Source: HGM04593 sp045589695
Lineage (GTDB): Bacteria; Bacteroidota; Bacteroidia; Bacteroidales; Bacteroidaceae
Direction of reading: 5' to 3'
Assembly: GCA_045589695.1 (NCBI GenBank)
Contig: JAZNPP010000026.1
Location: 62,001-126,000, forward strand
Length of the DNA: 64,000 bases
Position 1 is the first letter of the stretch. The number at the start of each line of letters is the position of its first letter. Below, piece after piece: positions 1 to 9,043 of the stretch. A program made the position numbers and the translations under genes. The notes below the pieces were generated by a model. It was given only the letters and a program-made list of their open reading frames with translations, was not told where the DNA came from and made no database searches.

Positions 1-287
1 CTGCCGCAAAGGAGGTCATTGACAGCGTAAAGCGTACCCCTTCACTCGGCACAGAGCCGTTCCCTCTCCGCACAGGCGAGCATACTTGGAGCGTTATAGA
101 GGTCATTCCCGCTAAGGCGCTTTTCCGCAGCGGCATAGAGAGCTTCGACGGCAAGGAGATGGGCGCCAACTTCTACAAGTGCGGCGACGAACTGCCCGTC
201 CCTCATTTCCTTTCATGGAATGCCATTGAATGGCCTGAGCCGAGCTTCCATCGCCCAGAGCAGTTCGGGAAACTCATCTTCGAATAA
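1..287 (+). CDS. CBM9-like carbohydrate-binding protein, C-terminal part (partial)
   Basis: The reading frame is open from base 3 to a TAA at 285-287, and its start lies before the window. The visible 94 residues contain the pattern ANFYKCGDELPVPHFLSWN, then a W-P-x-P-x-FHRPEQFGKLIFE ending. I recognise this as the end of the carbohydrate-binding family 9-like proteins common in Bacteroidota, which form a beta-sandwich and are usually exported. The exact ligand cannot be told from this fragment. The neighbouring gene on the minus strand is convergent, with 31 bases between the two stops. Confidence 0.7.
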   Translation, partial: AAKEVIDSVKRTPSLGTEPFPLRTGEHTWSVIEVIPAKALFRSGIESFDGKEMGANFYKCGDELPVPHFLSWNAIEWPEPSFHRPEQFGKLIFE

Positions 288-318
288 CAATAAAGGCTAT
301 AGGTTCTTATTCGTTCCG

Positions 319-1026
319 TCAATATTCCAGGTCGAAATGCCAATTTACATGCCCTTCTCTGTAAATATTGCGGCTTAGCTTTCTAAGATGCTCAACTTCG
401 TGCAGCGCGAAGGCGTAACGGTCGTTGTTGCATGCCCTGTAAAGTATCTCGCCGGCTATTTCGGCATCGTATTGGTCCTCAATATAAATGTTCAGCATGT
501 CCACGCACTTGCTGAACATTCCTATTTGACGATAAAGGTCGGCTTTGACAATAAGAGGTATCGGAAATTTAATGAAAGAGAATACAACATCGACGAATTT
601 CGGAAAGTCCGCTATCAAATCATCCTTGTCGTACCATTTATCCTTTGCGTATTCGAAGTTGAACTGAGCGATAAGACGACGGCAGGTCTTCATATACGAG
701 TGCTTAGGCAGAAGCTTTTCTCTCTCGAACTGCTTGAAAGCTTCGTAGGACTCCGCGAAGTTCCACACCTCCAAAGGCTTCTCAATGCCCAAATGTCCGG
801 AAAGCGTCTGTTCTTCTACCGGATAGAACGGTTTGTAGTAATATTTGCCGTTCATTATCGACTTTATCGCAAAATGCTCATACTTATAGAATCTCGCTCT
901 TGAGACGGTTGTGATATAAGAGTGTTTCATAATGCGATGATAACGTATCTCAAGACTCTCCGCATGCTTTCCGCAAAACCGTTTTACATTGCCAGGAATT
1001 CTCATTGCCGCATATATTGTTCTCAT
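319..1026 (-). CDS. hypothetical protein, 235 residues
   Basis: I do not recognise this protein. It is rich in aromatic and basic residues, has no signal peptide and no obvious membrane segment, and looks cytoplasmic and mostly helical, especially its C-terminal half (a run of helix-like segments from about residue 95). Possible starts are the ATG at 1026, one seven codons later, and one at residue 33 (MKHSYITT). A box reading TAGCTTCG on the minus strand (1038-1045) lies 12 bases before the first ATG and resembles a Bacteroidales -7 element, which would make the leader very short. A shorter frame exists on the opposite strand (388-903), but this one is longer and covers the whole gap. No function is proposed. 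Confidence 0.55.
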   Translation of the reverse strand: MRTIYAAMRIPGNVKRFCGKHAESLEIRYHRIMKHSYITTVSRARFYKYEHFAIKSIMNGKYYYKPFYPVEEQTLSGHLGIEKPLEVWNFAESYEAFKQFEREKLLPKHSYMKTCRRLIAQFNFEYAKDKWYDKDDLIADFPKFVDVVFSFIKFPIPLIVKADLYRQIGMFSKCVDMLNIYIEDQYDAEIAGEILYRACNNDRYAFALHEVEHLRKLSRNIYREGHVNWHFDLEY

Positions 1027-1037
1027 TGTCTAAGTTA

Positions 1038-1045
1038 CGAAGCTA
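1038..1045 (-). promoter_or_regulatory. candidate -7 box (TAGCTTCG)
   Basis: On the minus strand this reads TAGCTTCG, one base off the Bacteroidales -7 consensus TAnnTTTG. It lies 12 bases before the first ATG of the 235-residue hypothetical gene. No clear -33 TTTG is seen at the expected spacing, so this is only a suggestion. Confidence 0.25.
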
Positions 1046-1150
1046 CAGCAACCTCTTGCAATTACAGGCAAGATTTCTCCCTTACGATTTAACGAGATTT
1101 AATATATCCGTTTAGGAATATTCTTTATATATTAGCGGCAAAATAGGGAT

Positions 1151-1657
1151 ATGATGGAAAACGACAGAATTGAAAAGGTGCTTTCGTTCCTGAATGAGAA
1201 CAGCCTGGAATACACATGGTACACCCACCCCGAAGCTCCTACGATAGAGATTGCAAGGCAGCATTGGAAAAAAGACGGCTCTAAGCATTGCAAGAATCTG
1301 TTTTTCCGCAATCACAAGGGTAACCGCCACTACCTTGTGGTACTCGATTGCGAACAGGACCTCGACATTCACGAACTTGAGAAAAGGCTGCGTCAAGGCA
1401 AATTGTCGTTCGCATCGCCGCAACGCATGGAGAAGTATCTCGGGCTGGCACCCGGCTCCGTTTCACCGTTCGGCCTTATAAACGACACCGGAAATCATGT
1501 TCATCTTTTCCTTGACGAGAACTTGAAAAAGGAAGCCTCGCTAAGCTTTCACCCTAACGACAACCATGCGACGGTGGTCATCAGCAACGACGTATTCATG
1601 CGCTATCTCGCAGCCGTAGGCAACAGCTATGAATTCATTTCGCTTTACGACAAATAG
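1151..1657 (+). CDS. proX: prolyl-tRNA editing protein, ProX/YbaK type
   Basis: This is a free-standing trans-editing enzyme that hydrolyses mischarged aminoacyl-tRNA(Pro), usually Ala-tRNA(Pro), in the cytoplasm. The 168 residues match the normal size of the family and form one YbaK/aminoacyl-tRNA deacylase domain. Visible family features are the N-terminal YTHPEAPTIE segment, KNLFFRNHKGNRHYLVVL with the conserved lysine, LGLAPGSVSPFGL with the GxxxP loop, and the late HPNDNHATVVIS segment. A second ATG follows directly (MMENDR), so the start could be one codon later. It is a single gene, convergent with the PAP2 gene downstream with six bases between them. Confidence 0.85.
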   Translation: MMENDRIEKVLSFLNENSLEYTWYTHPEAPTIEIARQHWKKDGSKHCKNLFFRNHKGNRHYLVVLDCEQDLDIHELEKRLRQGKLSFASPQRMEKYLGLAPGSVSPFGLINDTGNHVHLFLDENLKKEASLSFHPNDNHATVVISNDVFMRYLAAVGNSYEFISLYDK

Positions 1658-1663
1658 CCGCAA

Positions 1664-2368
1664 TCAATAAACGAAAGTAAAGAAAGAGATTACAGGTATT
1701 GCCGCAAACGTCATATACATGAACAGAAGCAACATGTAAACGTCCGACACAAGATACCCTCCTTTAGTGTAGTGATCCGAAACCCAATCACGCCTTACGC
1801 TACGTTTCTGGTGCTTCTGGACATAGGCGTAGAATCGGTATACGCCCCACCCCGCAAGCGCACCAATAATCGTTCCCGCAAGAATGTCTCCGGGATAATG
1901 AACGCCGAGGTATATTCTGCTGAATGCGTTAATGGCAGCCCACAGAATGAGAGAGAACGACAATATCCTGTTCTTAATCAGAAGCATCGCAAAGACGGCT
2001 ATTCCGAAGGAGTTGGATGCGTGGCTCGACGTGAAGCCGTACTTTCCGGTACGGTACTCGTTCACGGTATCCACGGCATACATCAGCATAGGATCGTTTG
2101 TCGGACGCCAACGCTGAAAGAGCGGTTTGCATATTCCCGAAGAGACGGTATCGGTTATAGTCGCAAGCACCGCTATAAGCACTACGAGCAGAATAAAATC
2201 CTTGACATTATTGTTTTTGAGAAGCACATAGAGCATGACTGCGGCCAACGGCATCCATACAGCCATTGAGGTATATACCATCATGCATCCGTCCCAAAAC
2301 AGCGAGTCGCTGCCGTTCATAGAGAGAAGCAGATACTTGTCAATATCCAATAATGCGTTCATATTCAT
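1664..2368 (-). CDS. PAP2 family membrane phosphatase
   Basis: This is an integral inner-membrane phosphatase of the PAP2 superfamily. Members act on lipid phosphates such as undecaprenyl pyrophosphate, phosphatidic acid or phosphatidylglycerol phosphate. All three active-site motifs are visible: KPLFQRWRP at 81-89, SSHASNSFG at 114-122 with the catalytic-type histidine, and SRIYLGVHYPGD at 150-161. About six hydrophobic segments surround them. A C-terminal extension with a basic stretch (KHQKRSVRRD) and one more membrane helix follows the domain. The gene starts 22 bases after the batE stop and is probably the last gene of the moxR-bat operon. The substrate cannot be read from the sequence. 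Confidence 0.85.
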   Translation of the reverse strand: MNMNALLDIDKYLLLSMNGSDSLFWDGCMMVYTSMAVWMPLAAVMLYVLLKNNNVKDFILLVVLIAVLATITDTVSSGICKPLFQRWRPTNDPMLMYAVDTVNEYRTGKYGFTSSHASNSFGIAVFAMLLIKNRILSFSLILWAAINAFSRIYLGVHYPGDILAGTIIGALAGWGVYRFYAYVQKHQKRSVRRDWVSDHYTKGGYLVSDVYMLLLFMYMTFAAIPVISFFTFVY

Positions 2369-2390
2369 AGTAATAATTTTGCGGCGAACG

Positions 2391-3158
2391 TCATATACGT
2401 TCCATAGCGACAGCCGGAAGCCACCCTACTGTACCCTCTTCGAGCTCAACCTCTTTCCATTCACGCATGGAGTCGTCAATAATCCGTACCTTGCGGCCTT
2501 CGTGAACTTTTATAAGGTCCGTACCCGAATTGTCAGGAGTACTCTTCAAGTATGCCTCTTCCCTCATTATTACAGCCTCTGAAGTGCCATTAATCATACT
2601 GTAAAGAGATATTGCCGATACATTCGCAAATATAACAACAAAAAGAGAAATTATCGCAACCGTCAGGGAGAGTTTACGCAAAACAGGCTTGTTGCTGAAG
2701 AAAAAGAACAGCAATGCCGCAAGCAGAAGCATGAACGCCGCCACAGCCGTTATGGCCCATAAGTTCAAACTCATAAGGCTGACGATGCTCTTGAACCATG
2801 AAACGAAGAATATCTCGTACTGTTCCGCAACCTCATCCTTTGTCATTGCCTGCGCATACTCAAGGTTGGCCTTCGCGTCCTGGTCTGTAGGGTCAATTCT
2901 CAAAGCACGTTCATAATTGAGTATCGCCTTGCCGAGCATATTGTTGCGGAAATATGCATTGCCGAGGTTATAATGCAGTTCTACAGAACTGCCCTCATTT
3001 TCGATAACAGTTTCATAAATTCTGACAGCGTCGTCGTATCTGCCCTGCGAGTATGCGCTGTCACCGAGGGCCTTGCTGAATTCGGTCTTTACGATTGTCT
3101 GCGCCGACGCCGCAAACGATAATAGCGAGAACAGCAGTATATATATTGTCTTTTTCAT
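2391..3158 (-). CDS. batE: BatE, TPR and SH3-domain membrane protein
   Basis: This protein has a signal peptide (residues 1-19, ending ASAQ), then TPR repeats at about 28-110 (ELHYNLGNAYFRNNMLGKAI is typical). Two membrane helices follow at about 130-155 and 160-185, and a bacterial SH3 domain closes the protein (about 190-255, with the EWKEVELEEGTVGWLP pattern). This is the layout of BatE, the last member of the Bacteroides aerotolerance operon. Its molecular role is not established. The gene begins 11 bases after batD stops, consistent with one transcript and an envelope complex made with BatA to BatD. Confidence 0.85.
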   Translation of the reverse strand: MKKTIYILLFSLLSFAASAQTIVKTEFSKALGDSAYSQGRYDDAVRIYETVIENEGSSVELHYNLGNAYFRNNMLGKAILNYERALRIDPTDQDAKANLEYAQAMTKDEVAEQYEIFFVSWFKSIVSLMSLNLWAITAVAAFMLLLAALLFFFFSNKPVLRKLSLTVAIISLFVVIFANVSAISLYSMINGTSEAVIMREEAYLKSTPDNSGTDLIKVHEGRKVRIIDDSMREWKEVELEEGTVGWLPAVAMERI

Positions 3159-3169
3159 ACTTATGCCAA

Positions 3170-5005
3170 TTATTTTTTTATCGTATTCTCCATTTTGCTG
3201 ATAACACTCATTGCCATAGAATATACCTTGTCCATAGCCAACGCCGCATCGCCCGGAGCATAACGGGCGAACTCCGCCTCATTAAGAACAGAATTGAGTT
3301 CGTCTATAAGCATCGAGTCCACGCCTCTTTTCTCAAGTTCGCTTGCGACGTTCTCTTTCGAAAGCTGGGATACAGGAATACTCATCTTGTCGCTCATGTA
3401 GCCCCATAGAGTCTTGAGAATTTCATCGTAGAAATCATTCTTTCTGTTTTCAGCAAGCAACTTCTTGGCAATCTTAAGGCGTTTGACAGCCACCTTATTC
3501 GCTTTCTTGGTACGCACGAGGGATATATTCGCATTTTCGGCAACCCTTTTCCTATGCACTATGATGTATGCGACAAACAGGAAAAGAGGGAATATGTATA
3601 GCATATAATACATTGCCGAGGCAAAAAACGGGCTCTCGCTCATGTATCTCTTGCTTTCGCCGAGCTTGATATGTCTGATATCGGACGCAAGCACCTTTGC
3701 GGCCTCCTTGCTTATGTAGGCCGTAGATGCGGCAGATCCTGCGTCTTTGTCTTTTTCGACCTCTATTGTATAAGGCTGCGTCTCTACGACTTTGTAGCTG
3801 TCGGTACGTACATCGAAATAGGCGAAGCGTGCGGGCGGAATTACGTATGTGCCGCTCGCGCGAGGTGTTATAAGGTACTCGAACACCTTTTCTCCCGAAA
3901 AGCCGTTTGTCTTAAGAGAAAACTTGTTTGTTATTATAGGGTCATAGGCCTCGAACTCGCTCGGAAACTCTATCACAGGCGCACCGGCGAGCTTCATATT
4001 GCCGATACCCTTGACGTTCACTTTGAGAGTTATCTCTTCGTTTGTCTTGACCTTTTCTGAACTTATCGAACTGCTTACAGTAAATTCTCCGACACCGCCG
4101 GAGAAGCCGCTCGGTTTGCCTGCAGGCAAGCTCTTCACGTCAAGTTTGAGCTTGTTGCTGCGGATATTCTTCTTGACCTCGACATACGACGGGCCGCCAT
4201 TGAACATCATCTCGAACGGGTCCATGCTGCGGCGTGTCTGGACAGCCACCACTCCCTCGAACGTCATGGAAGGAATTTCCAGCTCTCCTGCCTGCTGCGG
4301 GAAAAGAACGAACTGACGCCAAATCAAAGTATTATAGTTGCGTCCATTGTAATGTTCAAGGTCGAAATGCTTCTCTCGGGGCAAATCAATCTCCTGAATG
4401 TGAAAGCCTTTCAAGTCAGGAGTAGGATTGCTTAGATTTGTCAGATTCACAGCAGAATACACCTTGTATGTAAGCAGCACCGCCTCTTGCTCGTAAACTT
4501 TGCCCATGCTTAACGTAGCACGAATGAAAAGGTCCTCATCGGCAATATTCGTGGAGTTCGAGCTGCTTCGTACCGTATTGTCATAACCTGAGCCTCCCTG
4601 GCTTGCCTGGGAATTTTGATCTTGCGGAAGAACTTTTATATACAGCGGGTTTGAGGAGTATTTCTTGCCGTCTACGGTTACCGAAGCAGGCGGTATCTTA
4701 AATTCGCCCTCTTCGGGAGCTATCATAATATAAGTAAAAGTCACCGACTCCGATGACTGCATTTTGCCGTTTATCAGCTGATAGCTCTGCTGGGTAGAAC
4801 GGTGCGGGCCTGTCAATATCTCAAACCCGGAAAATTCCGGCAAAGTAGGCTCCTTTACCCTTGCTTTGTTTACCTTGAACGTCAGTTTGAATTGCTGATT
4901 TACCACAACCGACTTAGGCGCATTGGCGACGAACGATATTTCTTCGGCAAACGCATTGCCGATGAACGCCGCTATGAACGCCATTGTAAAAACAACTCTC
5001 TTCAT
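3170..5005 (-). CDS. batD: BatD, oxygen-tolerance protein
   Basis: This large protein of 611 residues has a signal peptide (1-20), an extracytoplasmic part built of beta-sandwich repeats, one membrane helix at about 463-483 and a basic cytoplasmic tail with a helical domain. The BatD/oxygen-tolerance family shows this order and size. Typical segments are the opening FVANAPKSVVVNQQFKLTF and later VKGIGNMKLAGAP. In Bacteroides the bat genes are linked to survival in air, but the biochemical activity is unknown. It lies between batC (49 bases upstream) and batE (11 bases downstream). Confidence 0.88.
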   Translation of the reverse strand: MKRVVFTMAFIAAFIGNAFAEEISFVANAPKSVVVNQQFKLTFKVNKARVKEPTLPEFSGFEILTGPHRSTQQSYQLINGKMQSSESVTFTYIMIAPEEGEFKIPPASVTVDGKKYSSNPLYIKVLPQDQNSQASQGGSGYDNTVRSSSNSTNIADEDLFIRATLSMGKVYEQEAVLLTYKVYSAVNLTNLSNPTPDLKGFHIQEIDLPREKHFDLEHYNGRNYNTLIWRQFVLFPQQAGELEIPSMTFEGVVAVQTRRSMDPFEMMFNGGPSYVEVKKNIRSNKLKLDVKSLPAGKPSGFSGGVGEFTVSSSISSEKVKTNEEITLKVNVKGIGNMKLAGAPVIEFPSEFEAYDPIITNKFSLKTNGFSGEKVFEYLITPRASGTYVIPPARFAYFDVRTDSYKVVETQPYTIEVEKDKDAGSAASTAYISKEAAKVLASDIRHIKLGESKRYMSESPFFASAMYYMLYIFPLFLFVAYIIVHRKRVAENANISLVRTKKANKVAVKRLKIAKKLLAENRKNDFYDEILKTLWGYMSDKMSIPVSQLSKENVASELEKRGVDSMLIDELNSVLNEAEFARYAPGDAALAMDKVYSMAMSVISKMENTIKK

Positions 5006-5054
5006 TTATCTTTTACCTTATCTATTTCTACACAAAAGTATTTGTATAAACACA

Positions 5055-5894
5055 TTACCAATTCTTTTCAAGACTTCTCTTATTTGAACGGTTCTCATCC
5101 CGTTTCACCTTTTCCAGCACAGCCTTTTCGTCCTGCATAGCCGCATTGAGCAGACGCTCCGCATTCTCCTTTGACATCTCTTTTTCGGACTGCTGAGCTT
5201 GAGCCTGCTGTTGTTTCTGGTCTTGTTGCTGTTGGTCTTGATTCTGCTGCTGTTGTTCTTTATTCTGTTGCTGCTGTTCTTTATTCTGCTGCTGATTCTG
5301 CTGCTGCTGATTCTGCTGCTGTTCTTGTTGGTCTTGCTGCTGATTCTGTTGCTGCTGGTCTTGATTCTGTTTTAACAAATGAAGCACTACCGCAAGGTTG
5401 TATCGTGTTTCATCATCTTCGGGGTTGTTCCTCAACGACTCCTTGTAAGCTTCGGCAGCCATTTCAAGAGAATCGTTAAGATGGAATATCAATCCCGAAT
5501 TGTGATGAATCTGCGCAAGCCCGCTCTTCTCATCTTCAGATGCGGCCGCATTCATCAACAAAGTATTAGCATCCTTATAAATATTCGCTACAACTTCGGG
5601 CTCAGCTATATTATCCTTGATATCCTTGTAGTTCTTCATAAGAAGATTGGTAGCGCTGTTATAGCTTGCCAATGCGTTCTCCGGCTCACGGTCCACGGCA
5701 CGGCGATAAGGCTCTATTGCCTTGTTGTAAAGGCTGTCACGATAGAATTCGTTACCGTTCTTCAAATATTCACGCGTACTCTTTATCAACGGCGAACCGT
5801 CAAGTATAAGAGCAGTACTTGAGTATATAACAGCAATTACCGCCAACGCAAGCAGTATCGCAAACAATATATATTTGGTATTCAACTTTTTCAT
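5055..5894 (-). CDS. batC: BatC, TPR protein with a Gln/Asn-rich tract
   Basis: A membrane helix near the N-terminus (about residues 8-30) is followed by TPR repeats that run to about residue 170. A long low-complexity tract follows at about 175-235, made almost only of Gln, with Asn, Asp, Glu and Lys, coded at 5190-5370. A short charged C-terminus ends in KNW. BatC proteins of this operon normally carry TPRs and often a glutamine-rich part. The TPR part probably lies in the periplasm and binds partner proteins. The tract is built of near-identical codon runs (CAG, CAA, AAT, AAC), so slippage may change its length among strains. Confidence 0.85.
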   Translation of the reverse strand: MKKLNTKYILFAILLALAVIAVIYSSTALILDGSPLIKSTREYLKNGNEFYRDSLYNKAIEPYRRAVDREPENALASYNSATNLLMKNYKDIKDNIAEPEVVANIYKDANTLLMNAAASEDEKSGLAQIHHNSGLIFHLNDSLEMAAEAYKESLRNNPEDDETRYNLAVVLHLLKQNQDQQQQNQQQDQQEQQQNQQQQNQQQNKEQQQQNKEQQQQNQDQQQQDQKQQQAQAQQSEKEMSKENAERLLNAAMQDEKAVLEKVKRDENRSNKRSLEKNW

Positions 5895-5911
5895 GCCAAC
5901 ACATTCAACGG

Positions 5912-6934
5912 TTACCTCTTTGCGCGGCCGTTCTTTTTGCCTTGCATCGAGTCAATTATAACTATTGTAACTATTTCAGCGACAAGCAACAACAAGACTA
6001 TTACAGCTATAGGCTCGAACTGTTCCCTGTACTTAGAGTATATCTCGGTCTTAACATCATCCTTCTGCAGTTTATCAAGTTCATTCTCGATAATAGTCTG
6101 GGCGTTGTTGGTGTTATCGACCCTTACATATGTTCCTTTTCCGGCTTTGGCTATGTTGCCGGCCATCTCTTCGTTAAGCTTTGATACGACCACGAAGCCT
6201 TCGCCGTCACGCATGTAATCGTTATTGCCTTTGAGAGGAATACGTCCGCCCTTTTCCGTTCCGACGCCAAGCACGAACACATTAATACCCTTTTCAGCCA
6301 CAAGCGCTGCAGCCTCCTCGGCACCGCCCTCATGGTTTTCGCCGTCGGTAATTATTATTATAGCTTTGCCAATCTTCTCGTTTGAGGTAAAACTCTTTGC
6401 CGCAAGATTTATCGCAGCGCCGATATCAGTGCCCTGACGAGCTATCAGCTCTGGCGTTATGCTTTCAAGAAACATCTTTGCCGATATGAAGTCGTCGGTT
6501 ATAGGCAACTGCACGAAAGCGTCGCCGGCGAACACGACAAGCGCTACCTTGTTTTCGCCCGACCTATTTATTATTCTCGAAATAAGCCTTTTAGCCTTTT
6601 CGAGACGGTTGGGATAAATATCGTCGGCCAACATTGAATTAGAGATGTCAAGAGCCACCACAACCTCTACGCCACGGGTCGTAACGACCTCCTTTTTTGT
6701 ACCGAACTGAGGACGCGCCAACACAAACGCTGTAAGAGCTAACGCCGAAAACAGCAGCCAGAACGATACTCTGTTACGCAGTGACGCCGTCGAAGGTATC
6801 AAAGCCTTCACAAGCTGAGGGTCGCCATAACTCTCTATATTCTTTTTTCTCCTGTACCTTGCATATATATATATGAGAAAAACGACAGGAAGCAATAAAA
6901 GCAGATATAAATATTCAGGACTTGCAAATCTCAT
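5912..6934 (-). CDS. batB: BatB, von Willebrand factor A membrane protein
   Basis: A von Willebrand A domain sits between membrane helices at about residues 8-25 and 55-73 and a C-terminal helix at about 308-332. The metal-binding MIDAS motif is complete: Asp96, Ser98 and Ser100 in DISNS, Thr169 in RQGTD and Asp197 in ITDGEN. This fits BatB of the Bacteroides aerotolerance operon. VWA proteins of such loci are commonly paired with a MoxR ATPase, which is present in this operon. The gene is 12 bases downstream of batA and 17 bases upstream of batC. Confidence 0.9.
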   Translation of the reverse strand: MRFASPEYLYLLLLLPVVFLIYIYARYRRKKNIESYGDPQLVKALIPSTASLRNRVSFWLLFSALALTAFVLARPQFGTKKEVVTTRGVEVVVALDISNSMLADDIYPNRLEKAKRLISRIINRSGENKVALVVFAGDAFVQLPITDDFISAKMFLESITPELIARQGTDIGAAINLAAKSFTSNEKIGKAIIIITDGENHEGGAEEAAALVAEKGINVFVLGVGTEKGGRIPLKGNNDYMRDGEGFVVVSKLNEEMAGNIAKAGKGTYVRVDNTNNAQTIIENELDKLQKDDVKTEIYSKYREQFEPIAVIVLLLLVAEIVTIVIIDSMQGKKNGRAKR

Positions 6935-6946
6935 CTCACAAAAACA

Positions 6947-7936
6947 TTAAGGTATTTTTCTCAAAACCGTATTGCGCAGTATTATCTCAAGCAAAAGCGA
7001 CAGCATTGCTATAAGAGCGAATATCTGATACTCCTCATGGTATGCGCTGAACTGCTTGGCATGCAGTTTAGTACGTTCCAGTTTGTCAATTTCGCTGTAT
7101 ATTTCGGCAAGGCTCTCTTTGCTTGTAGCACGGTAGTACTTTCCGTTGGTGATCTCGGCAATTTTCCTGAGCGTAGCTTCGTCTATCTCCACAGGCACGT
7201 TCACCACTTCATCTCCATAAGGGAATGGCGCTGTCTCGCTGTTCGTTCCCACGCCAATGGTGTATATTCTTATACCGAACTCCTTAGCGATCTCCGCCGC
7301 TGCTTCGGGAGAAATCTCTCCGCTGTTGTTGGAGCCGTCGGTAAGCAATATTATCACCTTTGACACCGCCTTGCTCTCCTTAAGGCGCGACACGCCGTTC
7401 GCTATACCCATTCCTATAGCGGTACCGTCCTCAATGACGCCATTCAATGCAATGTCGCACTTTACAGCATTCAGCATGTTAAGCATTACGGCATGGTCTA
7501 TGGTCAAAGGACATTGAGTGAAACTCTCGCCGGCAAAGATCGTCAAGCCGATGTTGTCGTTTTTGCGGCCGTTCACGAACTTTGCCGCCACCTCTTTCGC
7601 TGCCTCAATGCGGTTAGGCTTAAGGTCCATTGCAAGCATACTTGTCGAAACGTCGGTGGCAAGCATAATGTCAATACCCTCTACATCACTCTCTTCCCAA
7701 CTGTCGCTTGACTGAGGACGGGCAAGCACTATAATCACCATCGAAAGAGTTATTACTCTCAAAACGAAAGGAAGGTGCAGAATTCTGTTCTTATAACTTG
7801 TCAGCCCTTTGCCGAAAGGCAATACCGTAGAAACCTTCATCGAAGGTTCCATTCTCCTGCCTCTTGTCAGATACCATACAACGTACCCGATAAGCGGAAT
7901 AAAGAGCAACAGATATGATATGTTAGCAAAAAACAT
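6947..7936 (-). CDS. batA: BatA, von Willebrand factor A membrane protein
   Basis: This is a close relative of the next gene, batB, and probably arose with it by duplication. It has N-terminal membrane helices (about 5-23 and 57-73), a VWA domain with an intact MIDAS site (Asp95, Ser97 and Ser99 in DVSTS; Thr172 in EDGTAIG; Asp200 in LLTDGSNNSG), and a C-terminal helix. Length and order match BatA. The protein likely works in the cell envelope with BatB and the MoxR ATPase. It starts 10 bases after the preceding reading frame. Confidence 0.9.
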   Translation of the reverse strand: MFFANISYLLLFIPLIGYVVWYLTRGRRMEPSMKVSTVLPFGKGLTSYKNRILHLPFVLRVITLSMVIIVLARPQSSDSWEESDVEGIDIMLATDVSTSMLAMDLKPNRIEAAKEVAAKFVNGRKNDNIGLTIFAGESFTQCPLTIDHAVMLNMLNAVKCDIALNGVIEDGTAIGMGIANGVSRLKESKAVSKVIILLTDGSNNSGEISPEAAAEIAKEFGIRIYTIGVGTNSETAPFPYGDEVVNVPVEIDEATLRKIAEITNGKYYRATSKESLAEIYSEIDKLERTKLHAKQFSAYHEEYQIFALIAMLSLLLEIILRNTVLRKIP

Positions 7937-7946
7937 CGTTATATTA

Positions 7947-9017
7947 TTAGCTGAGGAGGTTATACAAATCAGTGGTCAGCAATGCGATGACAGCCACCAG
8001 CACAAGAACAATGATTACGATTGAGGCGATAAGCAGGCGTTTCTCCAACAGAGAACGATGGTTCACTATCTTCTTTTCTGTAGGTTCCTGTTTCTCCTCC
8101 TCGATATTTTTTGTCACGTTCACGTACTCTATCGCATTCAACATGTTGCGTTCATTCTCGTTCGCTGACGGACGCAGCTTGGCGAACTTCACCAAGTCGG
8201 CCATTTCGAGTATCTCTTTCATCTCGTCGATATTGCCTTCGTTCTGCATGTGACGCAATACTTCGAGAATTTCGGCTGTCGTCATCTCCGTCGCATTGAA
8301 GTTGAAGCGGTCGTGCATATATTCACGAAGAGTGTCGGTAAGGCGCGTGTAGTACTCCTTAACGTTGCCCTCGGCATGTAACGCGCCGTCACTCTTAATA
8401 TCTTCCATTCTGTTCAATGCAGTCACATGAGACGGCTCTTTCGGCTTTATCTTGACAATACGTATTATAGGTTTGTTATTCATGAACCTTACCACCACCC
8501 ACGCCAATGCGGCTGCGAAGAAAAGCACTATTATTGCAAGATGCACCGAGTCACGGTACTCTTCCCAAGTCAATTCCACGTCACGCACATCCTTAGGGCC
8601 GCAGATATTCTGCAGGTTGGCTGTATCTATAGGCATCATATACACAGCCAAAGCAAGCTCATTCGACAAGAACGCGCTGTCGTTCACAAGAACTTTGAAA
8701 GGTGGAATTCTGTAGAGCGTGCTGTCGAAAGAGGTAATAAGATACTCGTCCACATACAGTTTGCGCCGGTTACCGTTAAGGTTTTTAACCTCCTGTCTCT
8801 TTTCAAGCAGTTCAATTCCTGGCATAAGTTCCTTGCCCGTTTCGGGCATTCGGACACTATAGCCGGTATCGACGCTCAGTTCAAGTTTTATTCTTGTCTG
8901 CTCGCCTATCATCATCTGGAAAGTGTCAATCTCAGCGTTAAGCACAACGTTCTGCGCTTTTGCATCGACCGCAATGAGAGCAAGCAGCAAAAATGCCGTA
9001 TATATTATTCTTTTCAT
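7947..9017 (-). CDS. BatD-like/DUF4381-like envelope protein of the bat operon
   Basis: This protein of 356 residues has a signal peptide (MKRIIYTAF start, cleavage near DAKAQ), an extracytoplasmic beta domain, a membrane helix (about residues 160-180), a cytoplasmic helical region and a final membrane helix near the C-terminus. Genes of this kind stand between the DUF58 gene and batA in Bacteroidota. The frame can be extended upstream to a TTG at 9047, but the ATG at 9017 is preferred because the signal peptide begins there. The function is unknown. Position suggests a membrane partner of the VWA proteins. Confidence 0.75.
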   Translation of the reverse strand: MKRIIYTAFLLLALIAVDAKAQNVVLNAEIDTFQMMIGEQTRIKLELSVDTGYSVRMPETGKELMPGIELLEKRQEVKNLNGNRRKLYVDEYLITSFDSTLYRIPPFKVLVNDSAFLSNELALAVYMMPIDTANLQNICGPKDVRDVELTWEEYRDSVHLAIIVLFFAAALAWVVVRFMNNKPIIRIVKIKPKEPSHVTALNRMEDIKSDGALHAEGNVKEYYTRLTDTLREYMHDRFNFNATEMTTAEILEVLRHMQNEGNIDEMKEILEMADLVKFAKLRPSANENERNMLNAIEYVNVTKNIEEEKQEPTEKKIVNHRSLLEKRLLIASIVIIVLVLVAVIALLTTDLYNLLS

Positions 9018-9043
9018 TATAAACCGTAAAGTAAAACGAATTA

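Noticed and set aside
388..903. Plus-strand frame of 171 codons inside the 235-residue minus-strand gene
   Set aside because: It is shorter, lies wholly within the other gene and has no family traits; the minus-strand frame covers the gap better.
5171..5479. Plus-strand frame opposite batC with Ala/Val/Ser repeats
   Set aside because: It is the complement of the Gln-coding codon repeat in batC and has no meaning of its own.
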